The notes below the pieces were generated by a model. The model worked only from the letters and a program-made list of their open reading frames with translations. It was not told the origin of the DNA and made no database searches. Position numbers and translations under genes: made by a program. From Lachnospiraceae bacterium (GTDB lineage Bacteria; Bacillota; Clostridia; Lachnospirales; Lachnospiraceae), in contig JAFVAL010000051.1 of assembly GCA_017480565.1 (NCBI GenBank), positions 1 to 35,294 on the forward strand: a stretch of DNA of 35,294 nucleotides, in the 5' to 3' direction. Shown here one piece after another: positions 15,274 to 22,765 of the stretch (positions within the stretch are counted from its first letter, which is position 1; each line of letters starts with the position of its first letter).

Positions 15274-15317
15274 AGCATCTCTAATGTGTTGAAAGCATGT
15301 TAGAGATGCTTTTTTTT
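15274..15317 (+). terminator. Terminator of the methyltransferase gene
   Basis: An 11-bp stem AGCATCTCTAA (15274-15284) / TTAGAGATGCT (15300-15310) is followed by seven T. Confidence 0.92.
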
Positions 15318-15368
15318 GCTTTATGCAGAGGGTGTTTGGCATCTGGATTATGAAAAAGAGCAGGAAAA

Positions 15369-15407
15369 GATGCTTGTCGGGGTAGACTGAGGCGACAGAC
15401 AAGCATC
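15369..15407. repeat. Orphan inverted repeat in the intergenic region
   Basis: A perfect 10-bp inverted repeat GATGCTTGTC (15369-15378) / GACAAGCATC (15398-15407) has a 19-nt loop. It lies between a plus-strand terminator and a plus-strand promoter, and its minus-strand reading ends in TTTTCCTG. The rest of 15227-15618 contains the terminator, a promoter and a leader hairpin but no convincing gene. Confidence 0.6.
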
Positions 15408-15495
15408 CGAAAGAAGAAAAATAAGCTAACAAGATGTTTGAGGCACAAGTTTTCCAGCTGACAGCGAAAAAACTATGCACATTGCCTTGCATTTA

Positions 15496-15504
15496 TGCTA
15501 TACT
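15496..15504 (+). promoter_or_regulatory. Extended -10 promoter of the FAD enzyme / MoxR operon
   Basis: TGC followed by TATACT (15499-15504). No good -35 is seen at 16-18 bp, so it would depend on the extended -10. Confidence 0.5.
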
Positions 15505-15543
15505 AAACTCATCAAAGAGGTCGGAATTCATAGGTACAGATCA

Positions 15544-15561
15544 CTGCTTTATCCAAAGCAG
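15544..15561 (+). other. Leader hairpin upstream of the FAD enzyme gene
   Basis: Perfect 7-bp stem CTGCTTT / AAAGCAG with loop ATCC, in the untranslated leader about 57 nt before the start codon. There is no T tract, so it is not a terminator. Confidence 0.5.
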
Positions 15562-15618
15562 AGTTTGTCATTGAAACAATTGTGCTTTATCTGCACGGAA
15601 TAAGGAGGTGCGACGATT

Positions 15619-17166
15619 TTGAGCAAACACTATGACATTGTGGTTGTCGGTGCGGGCAATGCGGGGCTTTCCGCGGCGCTGCACTGCGCGAAGGAGGGCA
15701 AAAAGGTCTTGCTTATCGAACAGCACAACCTCCCAGGGGGCTGTGCGACGAGTTTCGTGAGGGGGCGGTTTGAGTTTGAGCCTTCTTTGCATGAATTGTG
15801 CGATATCGGTACGGCGGAGGATCCAGCTGAGATTCGCCAGATGATGGAAGAGTACGGTGTGCACGTGGACTGGAAAGAAGTGCCGGACTGCTTCCGCATC
15901 ATCAGTAAGTATTCGGATGGTACACCGATGGATGTGACGATGCCTTCAGGCAAGGAGCCTTTCCTTGCAAAGATGGAGGAGTACGTGCCGGGAACTTCCA
16001 AGAAGATGAGAGAGTACTTTGAACTTCTGGAAGAGACGATGGCTGGTACCGCGTACATCAGTAATTCCAATGGCCATGCGGATTCGAATGTCTTAAAAGA
16101 GAAGTATCCGAACCTTTTAAGAACCGGTGCGTATCCGGTCAAGAAGGTCTGGGATGCGATGAAGCTTCCGCAGAAGTGTCAGGATATCATGTCCACCTAC
16201 TGGGGATACCTCGGTATCGACATGGAGAGAATGGCCTTCATCCACTACTGCAACATGTTCATGAAGTACGTGACCAGGGCTGCTTACATCCCGGCACATA
16301 CATCTCATGAGATCAGTAACAAGATGGTGGAGCGCTTTCGCGAACTGGGTGGCGATGTCTGGTACAACTGCCGGGCGGAGGAGTTCTTGTTCAACGGCGA
16401 TCGTCTCTGCGGCGTGAAGACCTCGATGGGCACGATTGAGTGCGATTACGTTCTGGCAAATATCAATCCAGACATCATTTATGCAAAAATGATGCCGAAG
16501 GATCTGATTCCGGAGCGTGAGAAGAAGCTGTCTGCCGCAAGAAATCACAACTACAGTGCAAGAATGTACACGGTCTACGTTGGACTTAATAAGACCGCGG
16601 AAGAACTTGGCATCAAGTATTACTGTATCTTCATGGCGGACACGGCGGACTCGACGAAGGAGTATAAAAACATTCTTGGCGGCTACGAGACCAACAACTT
16701 TACAATCTTCCTCTGTAATAATATCACGAACCCGGAGGCTTCCCCGGAGGGAACTTCGATCGGTTTCTTTACCTCCATGGGAAATCCAGACGAGTGGGGC
16801 AACCTTGCGCAGGAAGACTACGTTGCTTACAAGAATAAGTATGCAAAGAAGTTTATCCGCGAGTTGAAGGATCGTGCAGGTATCGATATCGAGCCTTACA
16901 TTGAGGAGATCTGCGTGGCGTCGCCGTGGACATTTGCAAGATACTTAGGAACCCCGGAGGGCAGTGTTTATGGATATGAGACTGCAGAGTGGGATGGCAT
17001 GATGGCAAGAATGATGATGCTTTCTAGCGACTATCCGATCAAGGGACTTCGCCCGATCGGTGCGGCAGGACCGAGAGGCGATGGCTACAGTTCTGCATAT
17101 GTCTGCGGACGTCTGATGGCAAGACTCGCCTTAAAAGATTTACGTGAGGAAGGGGGGCAGCAGTGA
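15619..17166 (+). CDS. FAD-dependent oxidoreductase of the phytoene desaturase (CrtI-like) superfamily
   Basis: 515 residues with a TTG start at 15619, chosen because GGAGG lies 10 nt upstream and the FAD motif begins at residue 6. DIVVVGAGNAGLSAALHCA is the N-terminal Rossmann motif, followed by GGCATSFVRGRFEFEPSLHE (40-59), which matches the GG-x-A/C-x-S/T region of CrtI-like flavoenzymes. The C-terminus has the second FAD segment LRPIGAAGPRGDGYSSAYVC. No carotenoid genes are nearby, so the substrate is unknown. Its stop overlaps the start of a flavin/[2Fe-2S] reductase, which may be its electron-transfer partner. Confidence 0.8.
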   Translation: MSKHYDIVVVGAGNAGLSAALHCAKEGKKVLLIEQHNLPGGCATSFVRGRFEFEPSLHELCDIGTAEDPAEIRQMMEEYGVHVDWKEVPDCFRIISKYSDGTPMDVTMPSGKEPFLAKMEEYVPGTSKKMREYFELLEETMAGTAYISNSNGHADSNVLKEKYPNLLRTGAYPVKKVWDAMKLPQKCQDIMSTYWGYLGIDMERMAFIHYCNMFMKYVTRAAYIPAHTSHEISNKMVERFRELGGDVWYNCRAEEFLFNGDRLCGVKTSMGTIECDYVLANINPDIIYAKMMPKDLIPEREKKLSAARNHNYSARMYTVYVGLNKTAEELGIKYYCIFMADTADSTKEYKNILGGYETNNFTIFLCNNITNPEASPEGTSIGFFTSMGNPDEWGNLAQEDYVAYKNKYAKKFIRELKDRAGIDIEPYIEEICVASPWTFARYLGTPEGSVYGYETAEWDGMMARMMMLSSDYPIKGLRPIGAAGPRGDGYSSAYVCGRLMARLALKDLREEGGQQ

Positions 17167-18371
17167 TGGCAGTAAAAGTGAAAGTCGGACTGATCGGCGC
17201 GCTGGACATGTTGAAGTTTAAGAACATGTCGAAGGTGCGTGAGGCAGCCATCCAGGCTGCGCCAGCCAAAGAAATCACCGCGGATTATGCGGTCAACAAC
17301 AATGCAAAGGCACTGCATCCGGACTTCCAGAAAGTGGTTGTTACGGAGATCATCGATCATCCGGGTGCAGATGCAAAGACCTTGGTTCTACGTGCGGCTG
17401 ACGGTGGAAAGCTGGCATATTTTAGAGCAGGTGAATATCTTTCTCTGAAGTTAAAGATCGGGCAGAGCTATGTCTCAAGACCGTACTCGATCAGTTCTTC
17501 CCCGAAGGAAGCGCTTGCGGGCAAATACGAGGTGACGGTGCGCACGAATCCGGGTGGATTTGCGGCAGACTATCTGTTAAATGAAGTCAAGGTCGGCGAC
17601 GAATTCCTCTGCTCCGCACCGCAGGGCAACTTCTATTATGAAGAGTTAAGAGATCCGGAGCACATCGTGGCGTTGGCAGGCGGCAGCGGTATCACACCAT
17701 TCCTTTCGATGGCCAAGGCGATCGCGGATGGCACCGAGGACTTTAAGCTCACGATTTTGTTTGGCAGCCGCACCGAGGAGCAGATTCTCTTTAAAGAGGA
17801 GCTCGATGCCCTTGCTGAGAATGACAAGATCAATGTCGTGCATGTGCTCTCCGATGAGGAAAAAGAAGGCTACGAGCATGGCTTTATCACGGCAGATCTG
17901 GTAAAGAAATATGCCTCCGAGGATTACAGTGTCTTTATCTGCGGACCGGAAGCGATGTATCGGTTCCTCGAAGGCGAACTGCCAAAACTTGGTCTTCCCA
18001 GAAAGAACATCCGCAGAGAGTTGCTTGGTGTGACGAAGAAGATCGCTGCGCATCCGGACTTCCCGCAGGAATGCGTTGGAGCGACTGTACAGATCACGGT
18101 ACGCCAAGGGGAGGTAGAGTGTGTGATCCCGGCATCGTGCGAAGAGCCGATCCTTGTTGCGGTCGAGCGCGCGGGTATCATTGCTCCTTCCCGCTGCCGC
18201 AGCGGTGAATGTGGCTGGTGCCGGTCGAAGGTGATCTCCGGTACATTCTTCGCACCGCCGGAGCACGAGGGCAGAAGGTATTCGGATAAAGAGACCGGAT
18301 ATATTCATCCTTGCGCAACCTTCCCGACGTCGGATCTGATCCTGGAAGTACCGGGAGAGTATCACGGCTGA
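17166..18371 (+). CDS. Ferredoxin-NAD(P)H reductase-type flavoprotein with C-terminal [2Fe-2S] domain
   Basis: 401 residues. The first 50 form a separate leader segment of unknown role. The FNR-like part has the FAD motif RPYSISSSP (105-113), GGFAADYLL, the NAD(P) motif ALAGGSGITPF (169-179) and FICGPEAMYRF (257-267). The plant-type ferredoxin domain at the C-terminus has the four ligands Cys344, Cys349, Cys352 (SRCRSGECGWC) and Cys383 (HPCATFP). Such proteins pass electrons from NAD(P)H through FAD and [2Fe-2S] to a partner. ATG 17166 overlaps the previous TGA (TGATG), and the end overlaps the next gene the same way. Confidence 0.88.
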   Translation: MAVKVKVGLIGALDMLKFKNMSKVREAAIQAAPAKEITADYAVNNNAKALHPDFQKVVVTEIIDHPGADAKTLVLRAADGGKLAYFRAGEYLSLKLKIGQSYVSRPYSISSSPKEALAGKYEVTVRTNPGGFAADYLLNEVKVGDEFLCSAPQGNFYYEELRDPEHIVALAGGSGITPFLSMAKAIADGTEDFKLTILFGSRTEEQILFKEELDALAENDKINVVHVLSDEEKEGYEHGFITADLVKKYASEDYSVFICGPEAMYRFLEGELPKLGLPRKNIRRELLGVTKKIAAHPDFPQECVGATVQITVRQGEVECVIPASCEEPILVAVERAGIIAPSRCRSGECGWCRSKVISGTFFAPPEHEGRRYSDKETGYIHPCATFPTSDLILEVPGEYHG

Positions 18372-19714
18372 TGCGTTTTTTGACAAATGATGTAGCTGCC
18401 GCACGTGATGAGCGTGCGGCAGCTTTGGCGGGGCAGGTGTTAGGTGAAGTCAGAGCGAGACTGACGTTATCATTTCCTTATCTTTCTTCTGCATTTCGGT
18501 ATCTGAAATGCGTCGATTCCAAAACACTGCTCGTGGCGGGCGAGGGAGATCGTCCCATCGCATTCGGCACAGACAGTTACAGGCTGTATTATGATCCCTG
18601 GTATGTGCTCTCTGTTTATCGGGAAGATGAGAGGGTGCTTACGAGAGATTATCTTCATGTGCTTTTACACTGCCTGTTTCGACATTTTCAGGCGGATGAG
18701 CGGAAGAAACTTTCGGTCAACCGCCCGTACTGGGATCTCTCCTGCGATATTGCGGTGGAGGCGTTGATCGGAGAACTTGCACCTTCCATATTGCGCACAA
18801 AGCGAGAAGCAGAGCAAGAGACGATGATTCAGCTTCTTAAAAATGAGCTCGGCAAACCTCTTACTGCAGAACGCATTTATACATATTTGAAAGATAAAGA
18901 GATCCCTGCAGAAGAGGTAATCTCTGAGCGAGAACATTTTGCAGCAGATCAGCACAAACTCTGGTATTATGATGCCAATGGGCAAATGCTTTTGCTGCCG
19001 GAGGAGGAGACAGACTGGCGACAGGTAGAGAAGGAGACGCAGATCCTTGCCGAGGAGTTGGAGGATGAGGATGCACTGCTTGGCGCGATCGCGAAGCATC
19101 AGGCGAAGCGTCTTTCCTACGAAGACCTATTGCGTGCATTTTTCCATCAGCCGGAGATCTTGCATCCTGCGGAGGAGTTTGATTACATTTATTATACCTA
19201 CGGCATGCAGCTTTATGAGAACATTCCGCTGATTGAGCCGTTGGAATATCAGGAAAATGAAAAGATCCGGACGTTTGTGATTGCGATTGATACATCAGGC
19301 AGCGTGCAGGGGGATGCGCTGCACAGTTTTGTGATGCAGACCGTGCGGCTGTTGTCCGAAGATATCATTGCTGACCAGGTGCGGATTCATTTGCTGCAAT
19401 GTGATGACCAGATTCGGGAAGAAGTTGTGGTAAATGACAGGCAAGAGATGGAGGCGTATCTGGCCGGTTTTCAGGTAAAGGGAAAGGGACAGACAGACTT
19501 TCGGCCGGTGTTTGCGCATGTTGGTGCTTTGCAAAAACGAGGCGAGCTTCCGCAGTTTCAGGGGCTCATCTATTATACGGATGGGCAGGGAAGGTTCCCG
19601 GAGGAAGCGCCAGAGTATCCGACGCTTGTGATTTTGAGCCAGAATGCGGGGGTGCCTGCCTGGGCGGAGAGTTACGTGATGACAGAAGAGGACTGGGTGA
19701 GAAGCCATGGATGA
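18371..19714 (+). CDS. VWA-like DUF2201 protein with degenerate metallopeptidase-like N-terminus
   Basis: 447 residues. The N-terminal half has DYLHVLLHCLFRHF (93-106), followed by WDLSCDIAVEALI (121-133). This resembles the DUF2201 peptidase-like helix (HExxH), but the Glu position is Val. The C-terminal half is a von Willebrand A domain: MIDAS DTSGS (307-311), a Thr in GKGQTDFRPVF and an Asp in YYTDGQG. VWA proteins of this kind usually act with a MoxR AAA+ ATPase, which is encoded two genes on. ATG 18371 overlaps the TGA of the reductase gene, so translation is coupled. Confidence 0.82.
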   Translation: MRFLTNDVAAARDERAAALAGQVLGEVRARLTLSFPYLSSAFRYLKCVDSKTLLVAGEGDRPIAFGTDSYRLYYDPWYVLSVYREDERVLTRDYLHVLLHCLFRHFQADERKKLSVNRPYWDLSCDIAVEALIGELAPSILRTKREAEQETMIQLLKNELGKPLTAERIYTYLKDKEIPAEEVISEREHFAADQHKLWYYDANGQMLLLPEEETDWRQVEKETQILAEELEDEDALLGAIAKHQAKRLSYEDLLRAFFHQPEILHPAEEFDYIYYTYGMQLYENIPLIEPLEYQENEKIRTFVIAIDTSGSVQGDALHSFVMQTVRLLSEDIIADQVRIHLLQCDDQIREEVVVNDRQEMEAYLAGFQVKGKGQTDFRPVFAHVGALQKRGELPQFQGLIYYTDGQGRFPEEAPEYPTLVILSQNAGVPAWAESYVMTEEDWVRSHG

Positions 19715-20492
19715 GGAGAGAGTGCTGCGGGTTCCGGAGGGAACCATCGAGATCCCTGCGGAAGCCTATGCGGAGAGCGATTTCACGACCGTGATCTTGC
19801 CGGAGGAAGTGCGCAGGATCGGGGAAGCAGCGTTTCTCGGGTGCATGAGTCTTTTGCGGGTACATCTGCCGAAGAGCCTTCATGAGATTGCGGATGGCGC
19901 GTTTACTTCGTGCAGTGCGCTGCGAGAGATTACGTTTCCGGAAGGTCTTCGCCGGATTGGGGAAATGGCGTTTTTTGAGTCAGGACTGCGTGCGGTTTCT
20001 GTGCCTGCTTCGGTAAATGAGATCGGGGAGATGGCGTTTTGGGGGTGCGAGGATCTGCGATTCGTGGAAGTGTTGGGAAAGGAAACGCTTCTTTATAAAG
20101 ATGCCTTTGGTGGCGCGGCATGTATTTCAGATGGGTATTTTGCGCCTGGTTTTCCAAAGGAAGAGACGCCATGGTCGATGAAAGGCTATGCGCTTTTGTG
20201 GGCCGCAAACCTGGAGCGATATGATGATGAGGCAAATGTACGAGGCTTTTCCTACGTGCGAACACATTTGCACGAATGGCTGGAAACTATAATTGCGACC
20301 GGACGAGGAGATGCGCTCCGGAAAGTTGCAGAAGCGTGTCCGGAGGATCTTAAGGGACAGCTGGCTGAGGAAGCTGCGTTTTATCTGAAAGAAGATCCTG
20401 GGTTGGAACGAAACCGAGAACTGCGGGCAGTATTTCTCACGGTGTCGCTTAAGCAGAGCAAAAACAAAGACGATGATGAATTCTTGCTATAG
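19707..20492 (+). CDS. BspA-type leucine-rich repeat protein
   Basis: 261 residues. About four LRR_5-type repeats of roughly 23 residues lie between residues 15 and 120, with the pattern LPEEVRRIGEAAFLGCMSL, LPKSLHEIADGAFTSCSAL, FPEGLRRIGEMAFFESGL and VPASVNEIGEMAFWGCEDL. The rest (about 150-250) is a helical domain I do not recognise. It has no signal peptide and no anchor, so it should be cytoplasmic, unlike secreted BspA proteins. It overlaps the VWA gene by 8 bp and lies 13 bp before the MoxR gene. I infer that it is an adaptor or substrate-recognition part of the VWA/MoxR pair. Confidence 0.75.
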   Translation: MDEERVLRVPEGTIEIPAEAYAESDFTTVILPEEVRRIGEAAFLGCMSLLRVHLPKSLHEIADGAFTSCSALREITFPEGLRRIGEMAFFESGLRAVSVPASVNEIGEMAFWGCEDLRFVEVLGKETLLYKDAFGGAACISDGYFAPGFPKEETPWSMKGYALLWAANLERYDDEANVRGFSYVRTHLHEWLETIIATGRGDALRKVAEACPEDLKGQLAEEAAFYLKEDPGLERNRELRAVFLTVSLKQSKNKDDDEFLL

Positions 20493-20505
20493 ATGAGGGG
20501 AATCG

Positions 20506-21969
20506 ATGAACATTACGAAGGCAAAAGAAGAAATCAGAAAAACAGCAAAGGCGTATTTTGCCAAAGATGCGGACGGTCTGTCGCGGATCTCGCATCACGA
20601 ACAGCGCCCGGTGCTTCTCATGGGACCGCCTGGCGTCGGAAAGACCGCGGTGGTGTCGCAGGTGGCGGCGGAACTTGGCATTGGATTTTTGTCATACTCA
20701 ATGACGCATCATACGAGACAGAGTGCGCTGGGACTGCCAGCGATCCGGGAAAGAGAATATAAGGGCATGCGTTTTTCGGTCTCGGAATATACGATGAGCG
20801 AGATTATCGCATCGGTTTACGAGCAGATGGAAAAGACCGGCTGCGAGGAAGGCATCTTGTTCCTGGACGAAATCAACTGCGTCTCGGAGACGTTAATGCC
20901 GGTGATGCTGCAGTTTTTGCAGTATAAGGTGTTTGGGCGCCACGAGTTGCCGGAAGGCTGGATGGTGGTCTGCGCGGGGAACCCACCGGAGTACAACCGC
21001 AGCGCAAAAGTCTTTGACGTGGTCACGTTGGACCGCATGAAAGTGATCGAGATCGAACCGGATTACGAGGCATGGAGAAGCTATGCGATCTCCCAGGATG
21101 TCCACCCTGCGGTGCTTCGTTTCTTAAACGGCCATCCGAACTATTTCTATGAGATCACGGGGACGGGCATGCATAAGGCATTTGCAACCGCACGAGGCTG
21201 GATGGATTTATCACAGATGCTCCTCGTGTGCGAGGAAGAAAAGATTGCGGTGGATCGTCATCTTGCCTCGCAGTACATCGGGCACCCCCAGGCGGCGGAA
21301 GCATTTGCGGCTTATTATGCTCTTTATGAGTCTTACCAGGCCAAGGATCAGGTTTTAGAGATCCTGCAAGGCGTAGAGACGGACGAGATTCATGAGAGAG
21401 CGAAGGCTGCTGACTTTGACGAGCGTTTTTCGTTGCTCTCACAGCTGCTCTCACAGACAAACCGGATGCTTCGCGAGAATCTGTTGCAGGAAGATGTCGT
21501 GCGCGATCTGCATGAAGCGCTGCTTCGCGTGAGGGAGCGGGAGGAGTTATCGGATGCGCTCTTAGAGGAAAGAAAGAAGATTGAAGAACGAAGAGAACGC
21601 GATCGGCTTCGCGGCATCTTGGCAAGACGAGATGAGAAACTCTGGAGCAGAGAGATTTCTTTCTTGAAGGAGTGTTTGGCTGAGTGCGGGACATTTGAGG
21701 AAGTGAAGACAAGTTTCCAGAGTCTCGTTGCAGAAATGAAGCTGAAACGAGAGGTTGTCTCTGCTGTGCTTGCAAGACTTTTTGCTTTTGTCGAAGACGT
21801 TTGGCCGGACGGCTATGAGATGTTAATGCTTGTCACGGAGCTTTCCTCCGGGAAAGACTCTGCCAGATGGATCGCTGCGCATGGATGCGAGGCGTATGAG
21901 AGACACGTTGGGGAACTTCAGTTTGAAGAGAGAAGAGAGAACATTTTACAAGAAATCGCGCGGCTTTGA
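20506..21969 (+). CDS. MoxR-like AAA+ ATPase
   Basis: 487 residues. Walker A GPPGVGKT (40-47), Walker B ILFLDEIN (117-124), sensor 1 region CAGNPPEYNRSAKVFD (156-171). The lid follows, then a helical C-terminal extension (about 300-480) with a charged coiled-coil segment EERKKIEERRERDRLRGILA, which is longer than in short MoxR proteins. The family remodels or matures partner proteins, often together with VWA proteins and sometimes for metal or cofactor insertion. The start has GGGG 5-8 nt upstream. It is the last gene of the five-gene operon. Confidence 0.85.
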   Translation: MNITKAKEEIRKTAKAYFAKDADGLSRISHHEQRPVLLMGPPGVGKTAVVSQVAAELGIGFLSYSMTHHTRQSALGLPAIREREYKGMRFSVSEYTMSEIIASVYEQMEKTGCEEGILFLDEINCVSETLMPVMLQFLQYKVFGRHELPEGWMVVCAGNPPEYNRSAKVFDVVTLDRMKVIEIEPDYEAWRSYAISQDVHPAVLRFLNGHPNYFYEITGTGMHKAFATARGWMDLSQMLLVCEEEKIAVDRHLASQYIGHPQAAEAFAAYYALYESYQAKDQVLEILQGVETDEIHERAKAADFDERFSLLSQLLSQTNRMLRENLLQEDVVRDLHEALLRVREREELSDALLEERKKIEERRERDRLRGILARRDEKLWSREISFLKECLAECGTFEEVKTSFQSLVAEMKLKREVVSAVLARLFAFVEDVWPDGYEMLMLVTELSSGKDSARWIAAHGCEAYERHVGELQFEERRENILQEIARL

Positions 21970-21987
21970 ATTCATTTTCAAGGCCGC
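21960..21987 (+). other. Hairpin at the end of the MoxR gene, without a T tract
   Basis: An 11-bp stem (21960-21970 and 21977-21987, one G-T pair) contains the stop codon. It is followed by A residues, not T, so it may protect the 3' end or work with Rho rather than as an intrinsic terminator. Confidence 0.5.
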
Positions 21988-22019
21988 AAAAAATATTTGC
22001 AAAAAAAGAAAAAAAGTAC

Positions 22020-22048
22020 TTGCTTTCAAATGAGAGATAGGCTATAAT
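22020..22048 (+). promoter_or_regulatory. Main promoter of the S10-spc ribosomal protein operon
   Basis: -35 TTGCTT (22020-22025), 17-bp spacer and consensus -10 TATAAT (22043-22048). Long A tracts at 21988-22017 just upstream resemble an UP element, which fits a strongly expressed ribosomal promoter. Confidence 0.88.
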
Positions 22049-22059
22049 TTCATCTGTTG

Positions 22060-22260
22060 TGACATTGATAGCTGTGAAGCGTGAGGTTGCCGCAAGGAGA
22101 TTGCGGGTTTTCCGTGGAGCGAATGTCAAGTTATAAAACTGGCGACAAGTCACTGTACAGATTTTTCTGCCGACGAGCAGATAAACCGTGCGCTAAGTTT
22201 GCGCATTTTCTTAAGAAGATGCAGGACACGCACGGGTGGGTGTACAGTCACCGCTTGTCG
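22060..22260 (+). ncRNA. Structured leader RNA upstream of rpsJ (S10 operon leader)
   Basis: There are two helical domains. Domain A is closed by TGACATT (22060-22066) / AATGTCA (22122-22128) and contains the hairpin CCGCAA (22090-22095) / TTGCGG (22101-22106). Domain B is closed by CGACAAG (22143-22149) / CTTGTCG (22254-22260) and CTGTACA (22153-22159) / TGTACAG (22241-22247). Inside it are the hairpins CTGC-GCAG (22167-22180) and TGCGC-GCGCA (22189-22205). In E. coli the S10 leader is bound by L4 for feedback control. I infer a similar autoregulatory role, but which protein binds is unknown. Confidence 0.65.
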
Positions 22261-22268
22261 TACTTCCG

Positions 22269-22298
22269 AAAAAAGTGCGAAAAGGAGGCGACTTTTTT
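22269..22298 (+). promoter_or_regulatory. Hairpin presenting the rpsJ ribosome binding site in its loop
   Basis: An 8-bp stem AAAAAAGT (22269-22276) / ACTTTTTT (22291-22298) has a 14-nt loop that contains GGAGG (22284-22288). The stem ends right before the rpsJ ATG (22300). Confidence 0.55.
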
Positions 22299-22299
22299 A

Positions 22300-22617
22300 A
22301 TGGCTAATCAGATTATGAGAATTACTCTCAAGGCGTATGATCATCAGTTGATCGATCAGTCTGCTGCAAAGCTCGTGGAAACTGTCAAGAAGACCGGTGC
22401 GAAGGTGAGTGGTCCTGTACCGCTTCCGACCAAGAAAGAGGTTGTTACCATCTTAAGAGCCGTTCATAAGTACAAAGATTCCAGAGAACAATTTGAGCAG
22501 AGAACTCACAAGAGACTGATTGATATCATTCAGCCCAGCCAGAAGACTGTAGATGCACTCTCAAGACTTGAGATGCCTGCAGGTGTCTACATCGACATCA
22601 AGATGAAGACAAAATAA
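22300..22617 (+). CDS. rpsJ: Ribosomal protein S10
   Basis: 105 residues. [20 protein letters not shown] at the N-terminus and [20 protein letters not shown] in the middle are S10 hallmarks, as is the loop with [10 protein letters not shown]10 is a 30S head protein and also the NusE subunit of antitermination complexes. The start is the ATG after GGAGG (spacing 11 nt), inside the hairpin described at 22269-22298. It is the first gene of the operon. Confidence 0.97.
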   Translation: MANQIMRITLKAYDHQLIDQSAAKLVETVKKTGAKVSGPVPLPTKKEVVTILRAVHKYKDSREQFEQRTHKRLIDIIQPSQKTVDALSRLEMPAGVYIDIKMKTK

Positions 22618-22675
22618 TTAACTAGAGAACGCAACGTTTTCCTTAGGGTTTATATATAGGGTAAGCACTCAGATA

Positions 22676-22736
22676 AACCGTCTAGGATGAACGGTTGGCC
22701 TCCGGATGAGATTTCATTCGGGTATGGGAACGTTCC
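22676..22736 (+). other. Hairpin cluster in the rpsJ-rplC spacer
   Basis: Three consecutive inverted repeats: AACCGT (22676-22681) / ACGGTT (22691-22696); CCGGATGA (22702-22709) / TCATTCGG (22714-22721, one G-T pair); and the palindrome GGAACGTTCC (22727-22736). They fill an unusually long (148-bp) spacer and end 29 nt before rplC, so they may control its translation. Confidence 0.5.
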
Positions 22737-22765
22737 GCTGTAGATTAACAGGAGGTGCAATTTCT

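Noticed and set aside
15094-15492. Minus-strand open frame of 132 codons
   Set aside because: It runs through the end of the methyltransferase gene and its terminator and contains no recognisable motif.
15619-17166. Calling the FAD enzyme a carotenoid biosynthesis gene
   Set aside because: Only the superfamily fold is supported; no phytoene synthase or other carotenoid gene is present in the window.
21155-21775. Minus-strand open frame of 206 codons inside the MoxR gene
   Set aside because: It is Arg/Ser/Pro-rich and antisense to a gene with full Walker motifs; no promoter or ribosome binding site supports it.
22081-22299. N-terminal extension of rpsJ by 73 codons
   Set aside because: The extension is the structured leader read as codons; S10 has the expected length and sequence from ATG 22300.
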